From Myxococcota bacterium (GTDB taxonomy: Bacteria > Myxococcota_A > UBA9160 > UBA4427): a DNA stretch of 64,000 bases. The translations under genes and the position numbers were made by a program. The stretch spans positions 86,199-150,198 of the forward strand of contig JASMLK010000025.1 of NCBI GenBank assembly GCA_030748735.1, read 5' to 3'. Below the pieces are notes generated by a model. It was not told where the DNA came from. It made no database searches and worked only from the letters and a program-made list of their open reading frames with translations. Below are positions 9,011 to 18,502 of the stretch, in pieces; within the stretch, counting starts at the first letter, position 1, and the number at the start of each line of letters is the position of its first letter.

Positions 9011-9441
9011 ACGCACGAGTCACCGGGGTCGTCAGTACATCGATTGCCGTGCTGCTGTGGCTGCTCGCAGTCGTCGGGCCCGCGTACGAATCGCGACATC
9101 GTCTCGAAAGCGAGGCCCACGTCGACCCCGGAGCACATTACGTTGCCATCATCGCCAACCACCCGCAGCTCTCCGATGCCCTGCGTGACCGTGATGTGAT
9201 CGGTTACGTGTCCGACGAGGAGATCGACATCCGAGTCGGGGGCCCCGCACAGGCCCGCTACTACCTTTCGCAGTTCGCACTCGCCCCGGTCCTCCTCGAC
9301 CTCGATCTCGAAGCCCACGAACTTCGTCTGCTCAACTTTGCGCGAAGCGAGGCCATCGATCCCTACTTGAACCGGAATCGACTGCGGCGTCTGGTCGACG
9401 TCAGCGACAACATCGTGCTCGCGGGACCGAGAGGACGTTGA
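9007..9441 (+). CDS. Small membrane-anchored envelope protein of unknown function
   Basis: A 144-residue protein that I do not assign to a family. It has one N-terminal hydrophobic segment (about 8-26: signal anchor or signal peptide) and then a compact, mostly hydrophilic domain of about 115 residues predicted to lie outside the cytoplasm. The domain has an ARYYLSQFALAPVLLDLD segment (about 82-99), alternating beta and helix character and no cysteine. It is coupled to both neighbours: GTG start overlapping the previous stop (GTGA) and TGA overlapping the next ATG (TGATG). That strict coupling between two GT-C membrane proteins suggests an accessory or partner subunit of the glycosyltransferases (inference). 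Confidence 0.75.
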   Translation: MNARVTGVVSTSIAVLLWLLAVVGPAYESRHRLESEAHVDPGAHYVAIIANHPQLSDALRDRDVIGYVSDEEIDIRVGGPAQARYYLSQFALAPVLLDLDLEAHELRLLNFARSEAIDPYLNRNRLRRLVDVSDNIVLAGPRGR

Positions 9442-10841
9442 TGCTCTTCTCGATCCTCGCACTCCTCGTGAGCACCGGAACGGGATGGTGTCTTCTCCAC
9501 CTCTGTGCCGGGGTCCAGAACCTGCCGTGGCTGCTACGCGCCGTGCTGTCCTGCGGGATCGGCCTCGTGGCCAACTCGATCCTGATGTTCTGCTGCCTGA
9601 TGCTGGGCATCGCGGATCCGGTCACGGTCATGATTCTCGACGCGTGCCTGTTCGCGGGTGCGATCGCGCTCTGGCTGCGCGCGCAACCCGCGATCGAAGC
9701 CAAGCTCGCAACGGCAACCACCACACACCGCAACGGGTCGGATCGCGCGATTGCACTCGCCACCAGCGTCGCCGTTGCAGCAAGCGCCTTCGCATCACTG
9801 CTCCGCTACCGCGCTGAACCCCTGGGCTTCTGGGATGGATTCGCGATCTGGAACCTCAAGGCGAAGTTCTTCTACTTCGCGGGCGGTGCCCATTGGGAGC
9901 GCGCCTTTTCGGACATCATCACCTGGTCCCACAACGACTACCCATTCCTCTTGCCTGCCGGTGTCGCCCGCTTATGGAACTACGCAGGTGGGGCCTCGAC
10001 CGCGGCCCCGGCCGTGTTCTCCCTCGTCTTCTTCTTGCTCTCGATCGCACTCGCGTACGGTGCGCTGCGTCAGCTTGCAGGCGAACGTGCGGCGGGCCTG
10101 TGCGCCCTCGCGCTCCTCGCGAGCCCAGCCTTCGCGGGGCAGGCGGTCTGGCAAGTGGCCGACATCCCCCTGGCCTTCTACCTGCTGGGCGCCGTTTGCC
10201 TGCTGCTGCTCGCAAAGCAGGAAGGCGCTGCAACGACGACACTCACTCGGCTCGCCGGATTCTTCGCTGGCGCGGGCGCACTCACGAAGAACGAAGGTCT
10301 TCTGTTTGCCCTGGCCATCGTCGTCGTACTCGCCGCCGGTGCACGCAAGAAGAATGAAAGCTCGGAAAGCAGCGACTGGCTCGCATTCGCCCAGGGCGCC
10401 GCGGGCCCACTCTTCGTGTTGGCGATCATGAAGCTCGGCTATGCGGGCGAAAGCGATCTCGCAGCGGACTTCGGCGTGCATTCGCTCGCGCGCCTTCTCG
10501 AAGTCGGGCGGCACACGACGATCATGGCTTCGTTCGGCCAGACCCTGCTGGTGCTTGCAGGCTGGCCCCTACTCGTCGTGCTCGCGGGTGTGGCGCTCTG
10601 GTCGCGATTCGCAGCCACGACGGGAACGGTCGCCGGGCTCCCGATCGCCGCCGCGATCCTCGCGATCCAATTGCTCGGCTACTACGGGGTCTACCTCGTC
10701 ACCGAACGCGACCTCGCCTGGCACCTCGGCACTTCGAACCTCAGGCTCTTCGTGCAACTCTGGCCGAGCTTCCTGGTCCTGTTCTTCGCGCAGACCGCCG
10801 CGCAGGCTTCGGCCGGAGTCGATGCAAGCGACGGGGCGTAG
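9441..10841 (+). CDS. GT39-like membrane glycosyltransferase
   Basis: A 466-residue polytopic membrane protein with ten or more hydrophobic helices. The first large loop contains FWDGFAIWNLKAKFF (about 131-145), with a conserved Asp, and then HNDYPFLLP (about 168-176), a pattern typical of a GT-C subgroup of putative polyprenyl-phosphate-dependent transferases. I place the start at ATG 9441, overlapping the TGA of the small upstream gene; a TTG one codon earlier is possible. It is the last gene of the coupled run. Its stop lies three bases from the end of the convergent helicase gene, with no recognisable terminator between them. Confidence 0.75.
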   Translation: MLFSILALLVSTGTGWCLLHLCAGVQNLPWLLRAVLSCGIGLVANSILMFCCLMLGIADPVTVMILDACLFAGAIALWLRAQPAIEAKLATATTTHRNGSDRAIALATSVAVAASAFASLLRYRAEPLGFWDGFAIWNLKAKFFYFAGGAHWERAFSDIITWSHNDYPFLLPAGVARLWNYAGGASTAAPAVFSLVFFLLSIALAYGALRQLAGERAAGLCALALLASPAFAGQAVWQVADIPLAFYLLGAVCLLLLAKQEGAATTTLTRLAGFFAGAGALTKNEGLLFALAIVVVLAAGARKKNESSESSDWLAFAQGAAGPLFVLAIMKLGYAGESDLAADFGVHSLARLLEVGRHTTIMASFGQTLLVLAGWPLLVVLAGVALWSRFAATTGTVAGLPIAAAILAIQLLGYYGVYLVTERDLAWHLGTSNLRLFVQLWPSFLVLFFAQTAAQASAGVDASDGA

Positions 10842-10844
10842 CGT

Positions 10845-13043
10845 TCAGACGAGCTCGAGATTCGCGTAGCGGACCATCACGGTCTTTACGCCGGCGCGCT
10901 CGAAGCGAATCTTGAGCTTCTGGTTGAGCCCTTCGCCGGTGCTCGACAAGATGACACCCGTGCCGAAGACCGAATGGCGCACCCGCATGCCCGGTTGCAC
11001 GCTGCCGTCCTCGGCGGCTTCCTGGTTGTAGTCGTAGTCGAAGCCGTCGCTCTGGCTGTAGTCGTCGAGGGTCTGATCGCGCGTGCGCGCACCGCGCGAG
11101 GCGACGCCTTCGATCAACTCTTCGGGCACTTCGTTGAGGAAGCGCGAAGGGGTCTGGTAGTTGATGCCGCCATAACGCCGGCGCTCGCCGGCGTAACTCA
11201 AGGTCAGGTGCTCCATGGCGCGCGTCATGCCGACGTAACAGAGGCGGCGCTCTTCTTCGAGGCCCGCCGCATCGCGACTCGATGATGCATGGGGGAAGAT
11301 GCTCTCTTCCATCCCAACGAGAAAGACGAGTGGAAACTCGAGCCCCTTCGCCGAGTGCACCGTCATCAGCGACACGACTTCGGTCTGATGGTCGTAGCTG
11401 TCGAGGTCCGAAACGAGGGCCACCTGGTCGAGGAAGAGTTCGAGTTCGCTGCGCTCGGTGTCGGGATTGTCGACGTTCGCGATATGGAAGTCTTCGGCGC
11501 TGATGACGAGTTCCTTCAGGTTCTCGATCCGGTTCTCGGCGTCACTGCTGCCTTCCTTTTCGAGGGCCGCGAGATACCCCGACACCTTGAGGACTTCGTT
11601 GATGATCTCGTCGACGGGCCGTGCGCTGAACTCGTCGCGCAGGCGCCCCATCATGCCGAGGAAGTCGCGCAGCTTGTTCGCGCTGCGTGCGGGTGCGGTT
11701 TCGGCGAACGCCGCAAGACCATTCAACAAGGACAGCCCCCGCTCGAAGGCGAGGTTGCTCGACTTGTCGACGGTGGTCTTGCCGATACCACGGGTGGGGC
11801 GATTCACGATACGCCGCAGCGCCTGGTCGTCGGCGGGGTTGACCATGAGCCGCAGGTAACCGAGTACGTCTTTGACTTCGGCGCGATCGTAGAAGCGCAC
11901 GCCCCCCACCACGGTGTAGGGGATGTCGTACTTCAGCAGCTCTTCTTCGAACGAGCGCGACTGCGCGTTGGTGCGATACAGGATCGCGAAATCGCCGTAG
12001 GGGCGATGTTCTCGCCGGTTCTTGCCGAGGATTTCGCGAATCACGTACTGCGATTCTTCGCGGTCGTCGACGGCTTCGAAGAAGCGGATGAGGTCGCCGC
12101 CCTCGCGCTCGGTGAACATCGTCTTTTCGTGCCGCTCGGCATTGTTCGCCACGACCGCCGACGCACCCGCGAGGATGGGCTGGGTCGAGCGGTAATTTCG
12201 CTCGAGCTTGATGACCTTGGCTTCCTCGTAGTCGTTTTCGAAGTCGAGGATGTTGCGAATGTCCGCGCCCCGCCACGCGTAGATCGATTGGTCGGGGTCA
12301 CCCACCACGCAGATGTTGTTGTGTTGGTTCGCCAGCATGCGCACCAACTCGTACTGGACGCGGTTGGTGTCCTGGTATTCGTCCACCAGCACGTAGTGCC
12401 AGCGCCGCTGGTAGTGAGCGAGCACTTCGGGGTGGGTGCGAAAGAGTTCGACCGTCAGCAGCAGCAGGTCCCCGAAGTCGAGCGCGTCTGCGTCGGTCAG
12501 GACCTTCTGATACTCGGTGTAGATGTCGACGGCGAGTTCGTCGTCGATGTCGAAGGCCGCTTCTGCGGCTTTCGCCGGGAGCATGCCGTCGTTCTTCCAC
12601 TGGTCGATGCGCCAGCGGTAGCGCTTGGGGTCGTATTCCTTGGGGTCGAGGTTGAGGCGCTTCAGCGATTCCTTCACCACACCGAGCGAATCGGTGTCGT
12701 CGTAGATCACGAACCCGCGCGAGCGACCGAGATGGCCGATGTCGCGGCGCAGGATGCGCACGCAGGTCGAATGGAACGTTCCGAGCCAGAGCCCCTCGGC
12801 CTGGTCACCGAGCGTCTTCTCGACACGCTCGCGCATTTCGCGCGCGGCCTTGTTGGTGAACGTGACGGCCAGGATCGATTCGGGCGGGATGCCGCAATGA
12901 CCGATCAAGTAGGCGATGCGATGGGTGAGTACGCGCGTCTTGCCAGAGCCCGCACCGGCGATCACGAGCAGCGGGCCTTCGACGCATTCGACGGCTTCGC
13001 GTTGTTGGTCGTTCAGGCCGTCGAGAATCGATTCGATTCGCAA
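10845..13043 (-). CDS. pcrA: ATP-dependent DNA helicase, PcrA/UvrD type (superfamily 1)
   Basis: 3'-to-5' DNA helicase acting in nucleotide excision and mismatch repair, replication restart and RNA polymerase clearance. With a TTG start at 13043 it has 732 residues. Visible motifs: Q-motif LNDQQREAV (about 10-18), Walker A GAGSGKT (30-36), motif II VDEYQDTN, motif V TVHSAKGLEF and motif VI CYVGMTRAM. The C-terminal end (FGTGVILSSTGEG...MVRYANLELV) is the PcrA-type Tudor-like domain that docks on RNA polymerase, favouring PcrA over Rep. The TTG is chosen because a GGAGG lies ten bases upstream and the protein then starts like its relatives; ATGs at 13103 and 13130 would add unrelated Pro/Gly-rich sequence. 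Confidence 0.93.
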   Translation of the reverse strand: MRIESILDGLNDQQREAVECVEGPLLVIAGAGSGKTRVLTHRIAYLIGHCGIPPESILAVTFTNKAAREMRERVEKTLGDQAEGLWLGTFHSTCVRILRRDIGHLGRSRGFVIYDDTDSLGVVKESLKRLNLDPKEYDPKRYRWRIDQWKNDGMLPAKAAEAAFDIDDELAVDIYTEYQKVLTDADALDFGDLLLLTVELFRTHPEVLAHYQRRWHYVLVDEYQDTNRVQYELVRMLANQHNNICVVGDPDQSIYAWRGADIRNILDFENDYEEAKVIKLERNYRSTQPILAGASAVVANNAERHEKTMFTEREGGDLIRFFEAVDDREESQYVIREILGKNRREHRPYGDFAILYRTNAQSRSFEEELLKYDIPYTVVGGVRFYDRAEVKDVLGYLRLMVNPADDQALRRIVNRPTRGIGKTTVDKSSNLAFERGLSLLNGLAAFAETAPARSANKLRDFLGMMGRLRDEFSARPVDEIINEVLKVSGYLAALEKEGSSDAENRIENLKELVISAEDFHIANVDNPDTERSELELFLDQVALVSDLDSYDHQTEVVSLMTVHSAKGLEFPLVFLVGMEESIFPHASSSRDAAGLEEERRLCYVGMTRAMEHLTLSYAGERRRYGGINYQTPSRFLNEVPEELIEGVASRGARTRDQTLDDYSQSDGFDYDYNQEAAEDGSVQPGMRVRHSVFGTGVILSSTGEGLNQKLKIRFERAGVKTVMVRYANLELV

Positions 13044-13053
13044 GGAAGCGAAA

Positions 13054-13058
13054 CCTCC
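13054..13058 (-). promoter_or_regulatory. Ribosome binding site that fixes the pcrA TTG start
   Basis: On the minus strand GGAGG is followed by ten bases and then TTG. No comparable sequence precedes the two upstream ATG codons. Confidence 0.55.
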
Positions 13059-13172
13059 GAAAGGGGACCCTGGTGCAGGGTGAGAGGGGCGGGGTCGGCC
13101 CATCGTAACGCCCGGCCATGGTCGACTCAATGCGCACGCGCGAACCTGCGAAGGAAAGCGCGAAAGCCGTAC

Positions 13173-14885
13173 TCAACGAACAGGGTCGTCCGGGGGACCG
13201 GCCGAGACATCTGCGTTGGCGGCCGCCTTGCTACGGCCGAACTCGTACACCATCGCGACGCGGCCTCCCGCCTCGATGCGGTGGAGTTCGCGCAGCGCGA
13301 AGCCGGGAGTTGGCGGCAGGCCATCGCGGCCGCCGAGCACGCGGTCGTCGGCCACGATGTAGCGGACCTTTTCGCCAGCCAGGTCTTCGAAGCCCCGGAG
13401 CGAGGCACCATTCGTCAGCGGCTGCCATTTGCGCGCGGCGTAGTACCCCGTACGGCGTTTGTTCGACGCCACGCAACCGGAGCGCAATTCCTGCTCCTTG
13501 AGCCACTCGGCAGCCAGCCGCTGCGCGAGCACGTCGCGGCGATGGTCGTGCAAGGTCTTGGGGGCCGCGACAGCCAGGAGGACCGCGGCGATCACGAAGG
13601 CGACGCGTGCCTGCATCGCAGGCGAATGCGGGTCCGTCGCGGTGGTCCAGCGTTTCGCGAGCACCGACGCGATCGCCACGACGCCCATGCCCGCATAGCC
13701 GAGCACGATGGGCATCAGGGGGACGAAATGGCGCCGGCTCAGGTAGCCGTAGTTGACGAGCAGTCCGACCAGGACGACCACGTACGCGAGCAGGACGAAG
13801 GCCGCGAAGCCATCGCGCGCCTTCCAACCCTCGCGGTATGCGGCCACGACACCCACCATCGCGACGACGAACACCTCGGGTCGCACTGTCGACCAGACGA
13901 CGCCCGAGAACTCGGCGGCGACGCCCGGAGCCAGGACCAACGCCGCAACGAACGCACAGCCGCCGAGCCAGGGAAGCGCGCGCGTCGCCGCGGCTGCGGC
14001 GTTGCCCACCGGGCGCGCCCGCAACAAGGCGCCGACTCCCGCGACCAGGACCACGACGCCGATCGATGCGCCGGCAAGCGTCGCGAACGACAGTTCGTCG
14101 AAGATTCCCTCCACCGGAAGGCCAAGCGTGCGCGCGAGACTCTTCTTTCCCGAGAGTGCGATCCCGTCCCGCTGCCGGCTCACCCAGACCGCATAGGGAA
14201 GACAGAAGACGAGCCCACCAGCGACCAGCGATACGGAGACACGAAGCGTTTCGCTGATCGAACGCCCACCTCGCAGCCATTCGAAGCCGAGCCAGAGCAC
14301 TCCCACCACGAGGAGGCCCGCGCCCTCCGGGCGGGCGAGGTAGGCGAGTCCCGAGCACGCGCCGGCCGCAAACAGCAGGGCGAACCCACTGCGCGGGGCC
14401 TCGCTCTGCACTCCCCGCCAGAGCAGCGCGAGGGCTGCCGCGAAGCAGGCGAGATACACCCCCTCGCTCGCAACGTCCGCGGTGAAACGAACGGGGTAGG
14501 GAGAGATCGCGAAGAGCGCCGCGCCGATCCAGGCGACGTGTACGTCGAAGGCGTCGCGCAAGAAGACGAAGCTGGCGGCGACCGCGATCGCCCCACCGAG
14601 CGCCGAAACGGCGAGGGCCGCGTGCTCGAAATTGCCGAACACAGGCTGCGTGGCCGCAACCAGCGCCGAGTAGAGCGGATGGTAGGGGTGGGCGAGCCCG
14701 TCGCTGTAGCGCCCTTCGGAAAACGCGCGCGCGATGGCGAGAAAGTGCGGACCGTCTTCGAAGATCACCGAGGTGCGTAGCCCGACGACGCCCCGGACTG
14801 CAGCCGCGAACAACGCGAGCCAGAGCGGCGCGAAGCGCGACAACGCATCGCGCCTCTGCGGCGGCGGGGACGACGGGTTCGACAT
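13173..14885 (-). CDS. GT39-like membrane glycosyltransferase
   Basis: A 570-residue polytopic membrane protein. After a basic N-terminus (1-19) and helix 1 (about 20-35) it has the acidic FEDGPHFLAIARAF loop (about 42-55) and AHPYHPLYSALVAA (about 65-78), the acidic plus YHPLY signature of ArnT/PMT-like transferases using polyprenyl-phosphate sugars. About ten further helices are followed by a C-terminal soluble region of about 130 residues (ending near AANADVSAGPP), probably periplasmic. It lies between glmS and pcrA on the same strand (115- and 130-base gaps), so it may share a transcript with the amino-sugar genes. Substrate unknown. Confidence 0.8.
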   Translation of the reverse strand: MSNPSSPPPQRRDALSRFAPLWLALFAAAVRGVVGLRTSVIFEDGPHFLAIARAFSEGRYSDGLAHPYHPLYSALVAATQPVFGNFEHAALAVSALGGAIAVAASFVFLRDAFDVHVAWIGAALFAISPYPVRFTADVASEGVYLACFAAALALLWRGVQSEAPRSGFALLFAAGACSGLAYLARPEGAGLLVVGVLWLGFEWLRGGRSISETLRVSVSLVAGGLVFCLPYAVWVSRQRDGIALSGKKSLARTLGLPVEGIFDELSFATLAGASIGVVVLVAGVGALLRARPVGNAAAAATRALPWLGGCAFVAALVLAPGVAAEFSGVVWSTVRPEVFVVAMVGVVAAYREGWKARDGFAAFVLLAYVVVLVGLLVNYGYLSRRHFVPLMPIVLGYAGMGVVAIASVLAKRWTTATDPHSPAMQARVAFVIAAVLLAVAAPKTLHDHRRDVLAQRLAAEWLKEQELRSGCVASNKRRTGYYAARKWQPLTNGASLRGFEDLAGEKVRYIVADDRVLGGRDGLPPTPGFALRELHRIEAGGRVAMVYEFGRSKAAANADVSAGPPDDPVR

Positions 14886-15000
14886 CTCGCGAGGCTACAT
14901 CACGCGGTAGCCGCCAACCCCGGGGCTTTGCCCGAGCACGGGCGGGTTTCGGGTTCGCGCTGCCGAGAAACGCGTGTGCGAACCACCGGCGTGTCGCCGC

Positions 15001-16836
15001 CTATTCGACCGTCACACTCTTTGCGAGATTGCGCGGCTGGTCGACGTCGGTGCCCTTTCGCGCTGCAACGTGATACGCGAAGAGCTGGAGCGGAACCGAA
15101 ACCACGACACTGGTGAGAAAATCACCGAGATCGGGCACGAAAATCACGTCGTTCGCCTTCTCGCCGATCTCTTCGTCGCCCTCGGTCGCGATCGCGATCA
15201 CCTGACCATCACGCGCGCGCACCTGTTCGAGGTTCGACACCAGCTTGTCGTAGAGCGGACTCTTGTTGGCGATCACCACGACGGGCATGTTCTCGTCGAT
15301 CAGCGCGATCGGGCCGTGCTTCATTTCGCCCGCCGCGTACGCCTCGGCGTGGATGTACGAGATCTCTTTCAGCTTGAGCGCGCCTTCGAGGGCCAGCGGG
15401 AACATGATGCCGCGGCCGAGAAACAGGAAGTCGGTGCGCTTGAAGTACTTGTGGGCGAGCTGTTCGATCTGCTCGTCGAGCGCGAGCGTGTTCTGCACGA
15501 TGCGGGGCAGGCTGATCACGTCGTGAAGCAGGCTCTTCTTCTGCTCGTCGTCGAGCAGTCCCTTCACCATCGCGAGCTTCACGGCGAACAAGTAGAGCGC
15601 CACGACCTGGGCGGTGAAGCACTTGGTCGACGCCACACCGATTTCGGGACCGGCGTGGGTGTAGAGCACGTCGTCGCTCTCGCGCGCAATCGTCGAGTCG
15701 CGGGTGTTCGTGATGGAGAGCACGCGCGCGCCCTGCTCCTTGCCTTCACGCAGCGCAGCCAGGGTGTCGGCGGTTTCGCCCGACTGTGACACCGGTACCA
15801 CCATGCAGCGGTCGTCGAGGATCGGTTTGCGGTAACGGAACTCGCTTGCGAGATCGACTTCGCAGGGGATCTGCGCGAGGTGCTCGATCATGTACTTGCC
15901 GACCATGCACGCGTAGGACGCCGTGCCGCAGGCCACCAGCGTCACGCGATTCAAGTTGGATACCCACGCGGGGTCGAGCACGATGCCATCGAGGTCGATT
16001 TCGAGTGCGGCTTCGTCGATGCGCGTGCCGATCGTGTCCGTGATGGCGCGCGGCTGTTCGAAGATCTCCTTCTGCATGAAGCGGTCGTAGCCGCCCTTTT
16101 CTGCCGAGATCGGATCCCACTGCACGGTCTTGAAGTCGCGCTCGCTCGCGCTGCCGTCGGCCGTCAGGATTTCGATACCGCTTTCGCGCAGCACCGCGAA
16201 TTCGCCGTCGTCGATGAACGCCATGCGGCGCGTGTAGGGCAGGATCGCGGGGATGTCGCTCGCGAGGTACGACTGCTTTTCGCCTTCGCCGAGGATCATG
16301 GGGCTGCCGCCGTTCTTGGCCGCGACGATGGTGCTCGGATCGTCCTCGCAAAGTGCGGCGAGTGCGTAGGCACCGGTGAGGCGACCACAAGCTTCTCGCA
16401 CTGCAGCCAGCAAGTCGCTGCCCGCGTCGAAGCTCTGCTCGATGCAGTGGGCGATGAGTTCGGTGTCGGTGTCGCTTTCGATCACGCGTCCCGCGGCTTC
16501 GAGCTCTGCGCGCAGTTCGCGGTAGTTCTCGATGATGCCGTTGTGGACGATCACCACCTTGCCCGCGCGATGGGGGTGCGCGTTGCGTTCGGAGGGCTTG
16601 CCGTGGGTGGCCCAGCGCGTGTGGCCAATGCCGACGCGCCCTTCGATGGGTGCGGTGCGAATCTCGCCTTCGAGATTCATCAGTTTGCCTTCGGCCCGGC
16701 GCACGTCGATCACGTCGCCGTCGAAGATCGCAACACCCGCGGAGTCGTAGCCCCGGTATTCGAGCCGCCGCAGGCCGTCGATCAAGACCTCCGACGCATT
16801 CGCCTCACGACCGACATACCCAACGATTCCGCACAT
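15001..16836 (-). CDS. glmS: Glutamine--fructose-6-phosphate aminotransferase
   Basis: Makes glucosamine-6-phosphate from fructose-6-phosphate and glutamine, the first committed step to UDP-GlcNAc for peptidoglycan and lipopolysaccharide. The 611-residue protein is family length. The N-terminus MCGIVGYVG supplies the Cys2 nucleophile of the glutaminase domain (about 2-225, with RRLEYRGYDS and HTRWATHG). Two SIS sugar-isomerase domains follow (about 290-430 and 465-600), with VACGTASYA and VPVSQSGETADT. The C-terminus LAKSVTVE carries the conserved catalytic lysine. It is downstream of glmU (93-base gap), so the two ends of the UDP-GlcNAc pathway are likely co-transcribed. I see no glmS ribozyme upstream. 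Confidence 0.97.
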   Translation of the reverse strand: MCGIVGYVGREANASEVLIDGLRRLEYRGYDSAGVAIFDGDVIDVRRAEGKLMNLEGEIRTAPIEGRVGIGHTRWATHGKPSERNAHPHRAGKVVIVHNGIIENYRELRAELEAAGRVIESDTDTELIAHCIEQSFDAGSDLLAAVREACGRLTGAYALAALCEDDPSTIVAAKNGGSPMILGEGEKQSYLASDIPAILPYTRRMAFIDDGEFAVLRESGIEILTADGSASERDFKTVQWDPISAEKGGYDRFMQKEIFEQPRAITDTIGTRIDEAALEIDLDGIVLDPAWVSNLNRVTLVACGTASYACMVGKYMIEHLAQIPCEVDLASEFRYRKPILDDRCMVVPVSQSGETADTLAALREGKEQGARVLSITNTRDSTIARESDDVLYTHAGPEIGVASTKCFTAQVVALYLFAVKLAMVKGLLDDEQKKSLLHDVISLPRIVQNTLALDEQIEQLAHKYFKRTDFLFLGRGIMFPLALEGALKLKEISYIHAEAYAAGEMKHGPIALIDENMPVVVIANKSPLYDKLVSNLEQVRARDGQVIAIATEGDEEIGEKANDVIFVPDLGDFLTSVVVSVPLQLFAYHVAARKGTDVDQPRNLAKSVTVE

Positions 16837-16929
16837 ATCGATTCTCCCGCGCCGCGATCACGTCGCGTGACACGCCTGGTTCTTTGCTGACGCCCGCTCC
16901 GCCGGCCCTGCTCGTCGCTCTCCGGCGTT

Positions 16930-18273
16930 CTACTTCGGCTCTTTCTTGCGACGCGCCTCGCGCCGCGACACCCAACCTTCGAGGTGCTCCTGCTTGCTGC
17001 GCGCCACCGCGAGGGTGTCTTCGGGCACGTTCCTCGTGACCGTCGTCCCCGCCGCGATGAACGTCTTCTTGCCCACCGTCACCGGCGCAACGAGATTCGC
17101 GTTGCAGCCGATGAAGGCTTCGTCTTCCACGGTCGTTCTGTGTTTGTCCAGGCCGTCGTAGTTCACGACAACCACACCACAACCGAAATTCACTTTGTCG
17201 CCCACCGTCGCGTCGCCGATGTAGGTGAGGTGTGCGGACTTCGACCCCTCGCCGAGGGTCGAGTTCTTGATCTCGACGAAGTTGCCGATCTTGACGCCCG
17301 CCATCAGATGGCAGTTCGGTCGCAGATGGGCCATCGGGCCCAGGATCACGTCGTCGTCGAGGCGGCTCGATTCGACGACGCACTGCGATTTCAAGTGGAC
17401 GCCCTCGCCCAGCACCGAGTTGCCCTGGATCACACAGCCCGGCTCGATCACCGTGTCGCGCCCGATCTCGACCCCGACGTCGATGTAGACCTGCGCCGGG
17501 TCGATGAACGTCACACCGTTGTCCATGTGGCGCGCATTGATGCGTCGCCGCATTTCTTCGCTCGCCAGCGCGAGGTCGGTGCGGGTGTTGATGCCCAGGC
17601 ACTCGTCGCCGTCTTCGAGCAGCAGGGCCTCGACCTTGCGGCCGTTTTGCACCGCGTATCCGACCACGTCGGTGATGTACAACTCGCCCTGCTGGTTGTC
17701 GTCCTTCAGGCTCGCGATGCCCTCGCGCAACAGCGGCGCGCTCATCATGTAGACGCCGGTATTGCGCTCTTCGATTTCGAGTTCTTCCGGGGTCGCGTCC
17801 TGGGCTTCGACGATGCGCTCGACGCGCCCGTTGGCGTCGCGCACGACACGACCGGGAATCGGACCCACGGCGGTGAGCATGACGAGATCCGAACCCGTCT
17901 CCTTCCTGAGTGCCTGCATGCGCGCAAAGGTTTCCGGTCGCAGGAGCGGGGTGTCGCCGTAGAGGATGAGGACGTCGCCTTCGAAACCCTCGAGGTTCGG
18001 CAGCGCCTGCTTCACCGCATGGCCGGTCCCGTTCTGCTCGGCCTGCTCGACGAATTCGACCCGCCCGTCGAAGGCTTCACGCACCTGGTCCGCGTCGCGC
18101 CCCACCACCACGACCAGGTGTTCGGGCGACATCGCCTCGGCGGTCTCGACCACGTGGCCCAGCATCGAACGCCCACACAGCTCGTGCAGCACCTTTGCGC
18201 GGCTCGACTTCATGCGGGTTCCCTGGCCAGCGGCCAGGATCACGACGGCAAGCGATTCGTCTCGAGCGGTCAT
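16930..18273 (-). CDS. glmU: Bifunctional GlcN-1-P acetyltransferase / GlcNAc-1-P uridyltransferase
   Basis: Catalyses the last two steps to UDP-GlcNAc in the cytoplasm. The 447-residue protein has the N-terminal uridyltransferase domain with VVILAAGQGTRMKSS...K (about 9-27) and LYGDTPLL, and a C-terminal left-handed beta-helix of hexapeptide repeats (about 245-430), including VYIDVGVEIG, VIEPGCVI and the acetyltransferase segment NYDGLDKHRT. The start is ATG 18273, giving the usual beginning just ahead of the nucleotide loop; a longer frame to 18327 adds 18 residues unlike the family. The tail ends in a basic RREARRKKEPK. Confidence 0.96.
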   Translation of the reverse strand: MTARDESLAVVILAAGQGTRMKSSRAKVLHELCGRSMLGHVVETAEAMSPEHLVVVVGRDADQVREAFDGRVEFVEQAEQNGTGHAVKQALPNLEGFEGDVLILYGDTPLLRPETFARMQALRKETGSDLVMLTAVGPIPGRVVRDANGRVERIVEAQDATPEELEIEERNTGVYMMSAPLLREGIASLKDDNQQGELYITDVVGYAVQNGRKVEALLLEDGDECLGINTRTDLALASEEMRRRINARHMDNGVTFIDPAQVYIDVGVEIGRDTVIEPGCVIQGNSVLGEGVHLKSQCVVESSRLDDDVILGPMAHLRPNCHLMAGVKIGNFVEIKNSTLGEGSKSAHLTYIGDATVGDKVNFGCGVVVVNYDGLDKHRTTVEDEAFIGCNANLVAPVTVGKKTFIAAGTTVTRNVPEDTLAVARSKQEHLEGWVSRREARRKKEPK

Positions 18274-18502
18274 CGGGTCCTTGTCGGTGAGGTCGTGGAG
18301 GATCGGGATCGATGGATCTCTGGGCAAACGCCGTTTCGAGCTTGATTCTTTCGGCTTCGCTGTCAGTCAGATCGACCGCGCGGCTGCAAGCGGCTGTGCT
18401 GTCTTCCATCGGCGTGTGAGCGGGCAGAGTGTAGCCCCCTCGGGGCCGATCTGAACGGGCTCGGCGTGGCGTCCGGGCGAAAAACGGCGTAGGGATGGCG
18501 CG

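Noticed and set aside
11289..14780. A 1,163-codon open frame on the plus strand
   Set aside because: It is antisense to pcrA and the GT39-like gene, whose homology is clear on the other strand. Long antisense frames are expected here because of high G+C in third codon positions; the translation is full of His, Arg and Gln and has no motif.
16837..16929. Possible glmS ribozyme/riboswitch between glmU and glmS
   Set aside because: The gap is only 93 bases and lacks the conserved core; the ribozyme is typical of Firmicutes.
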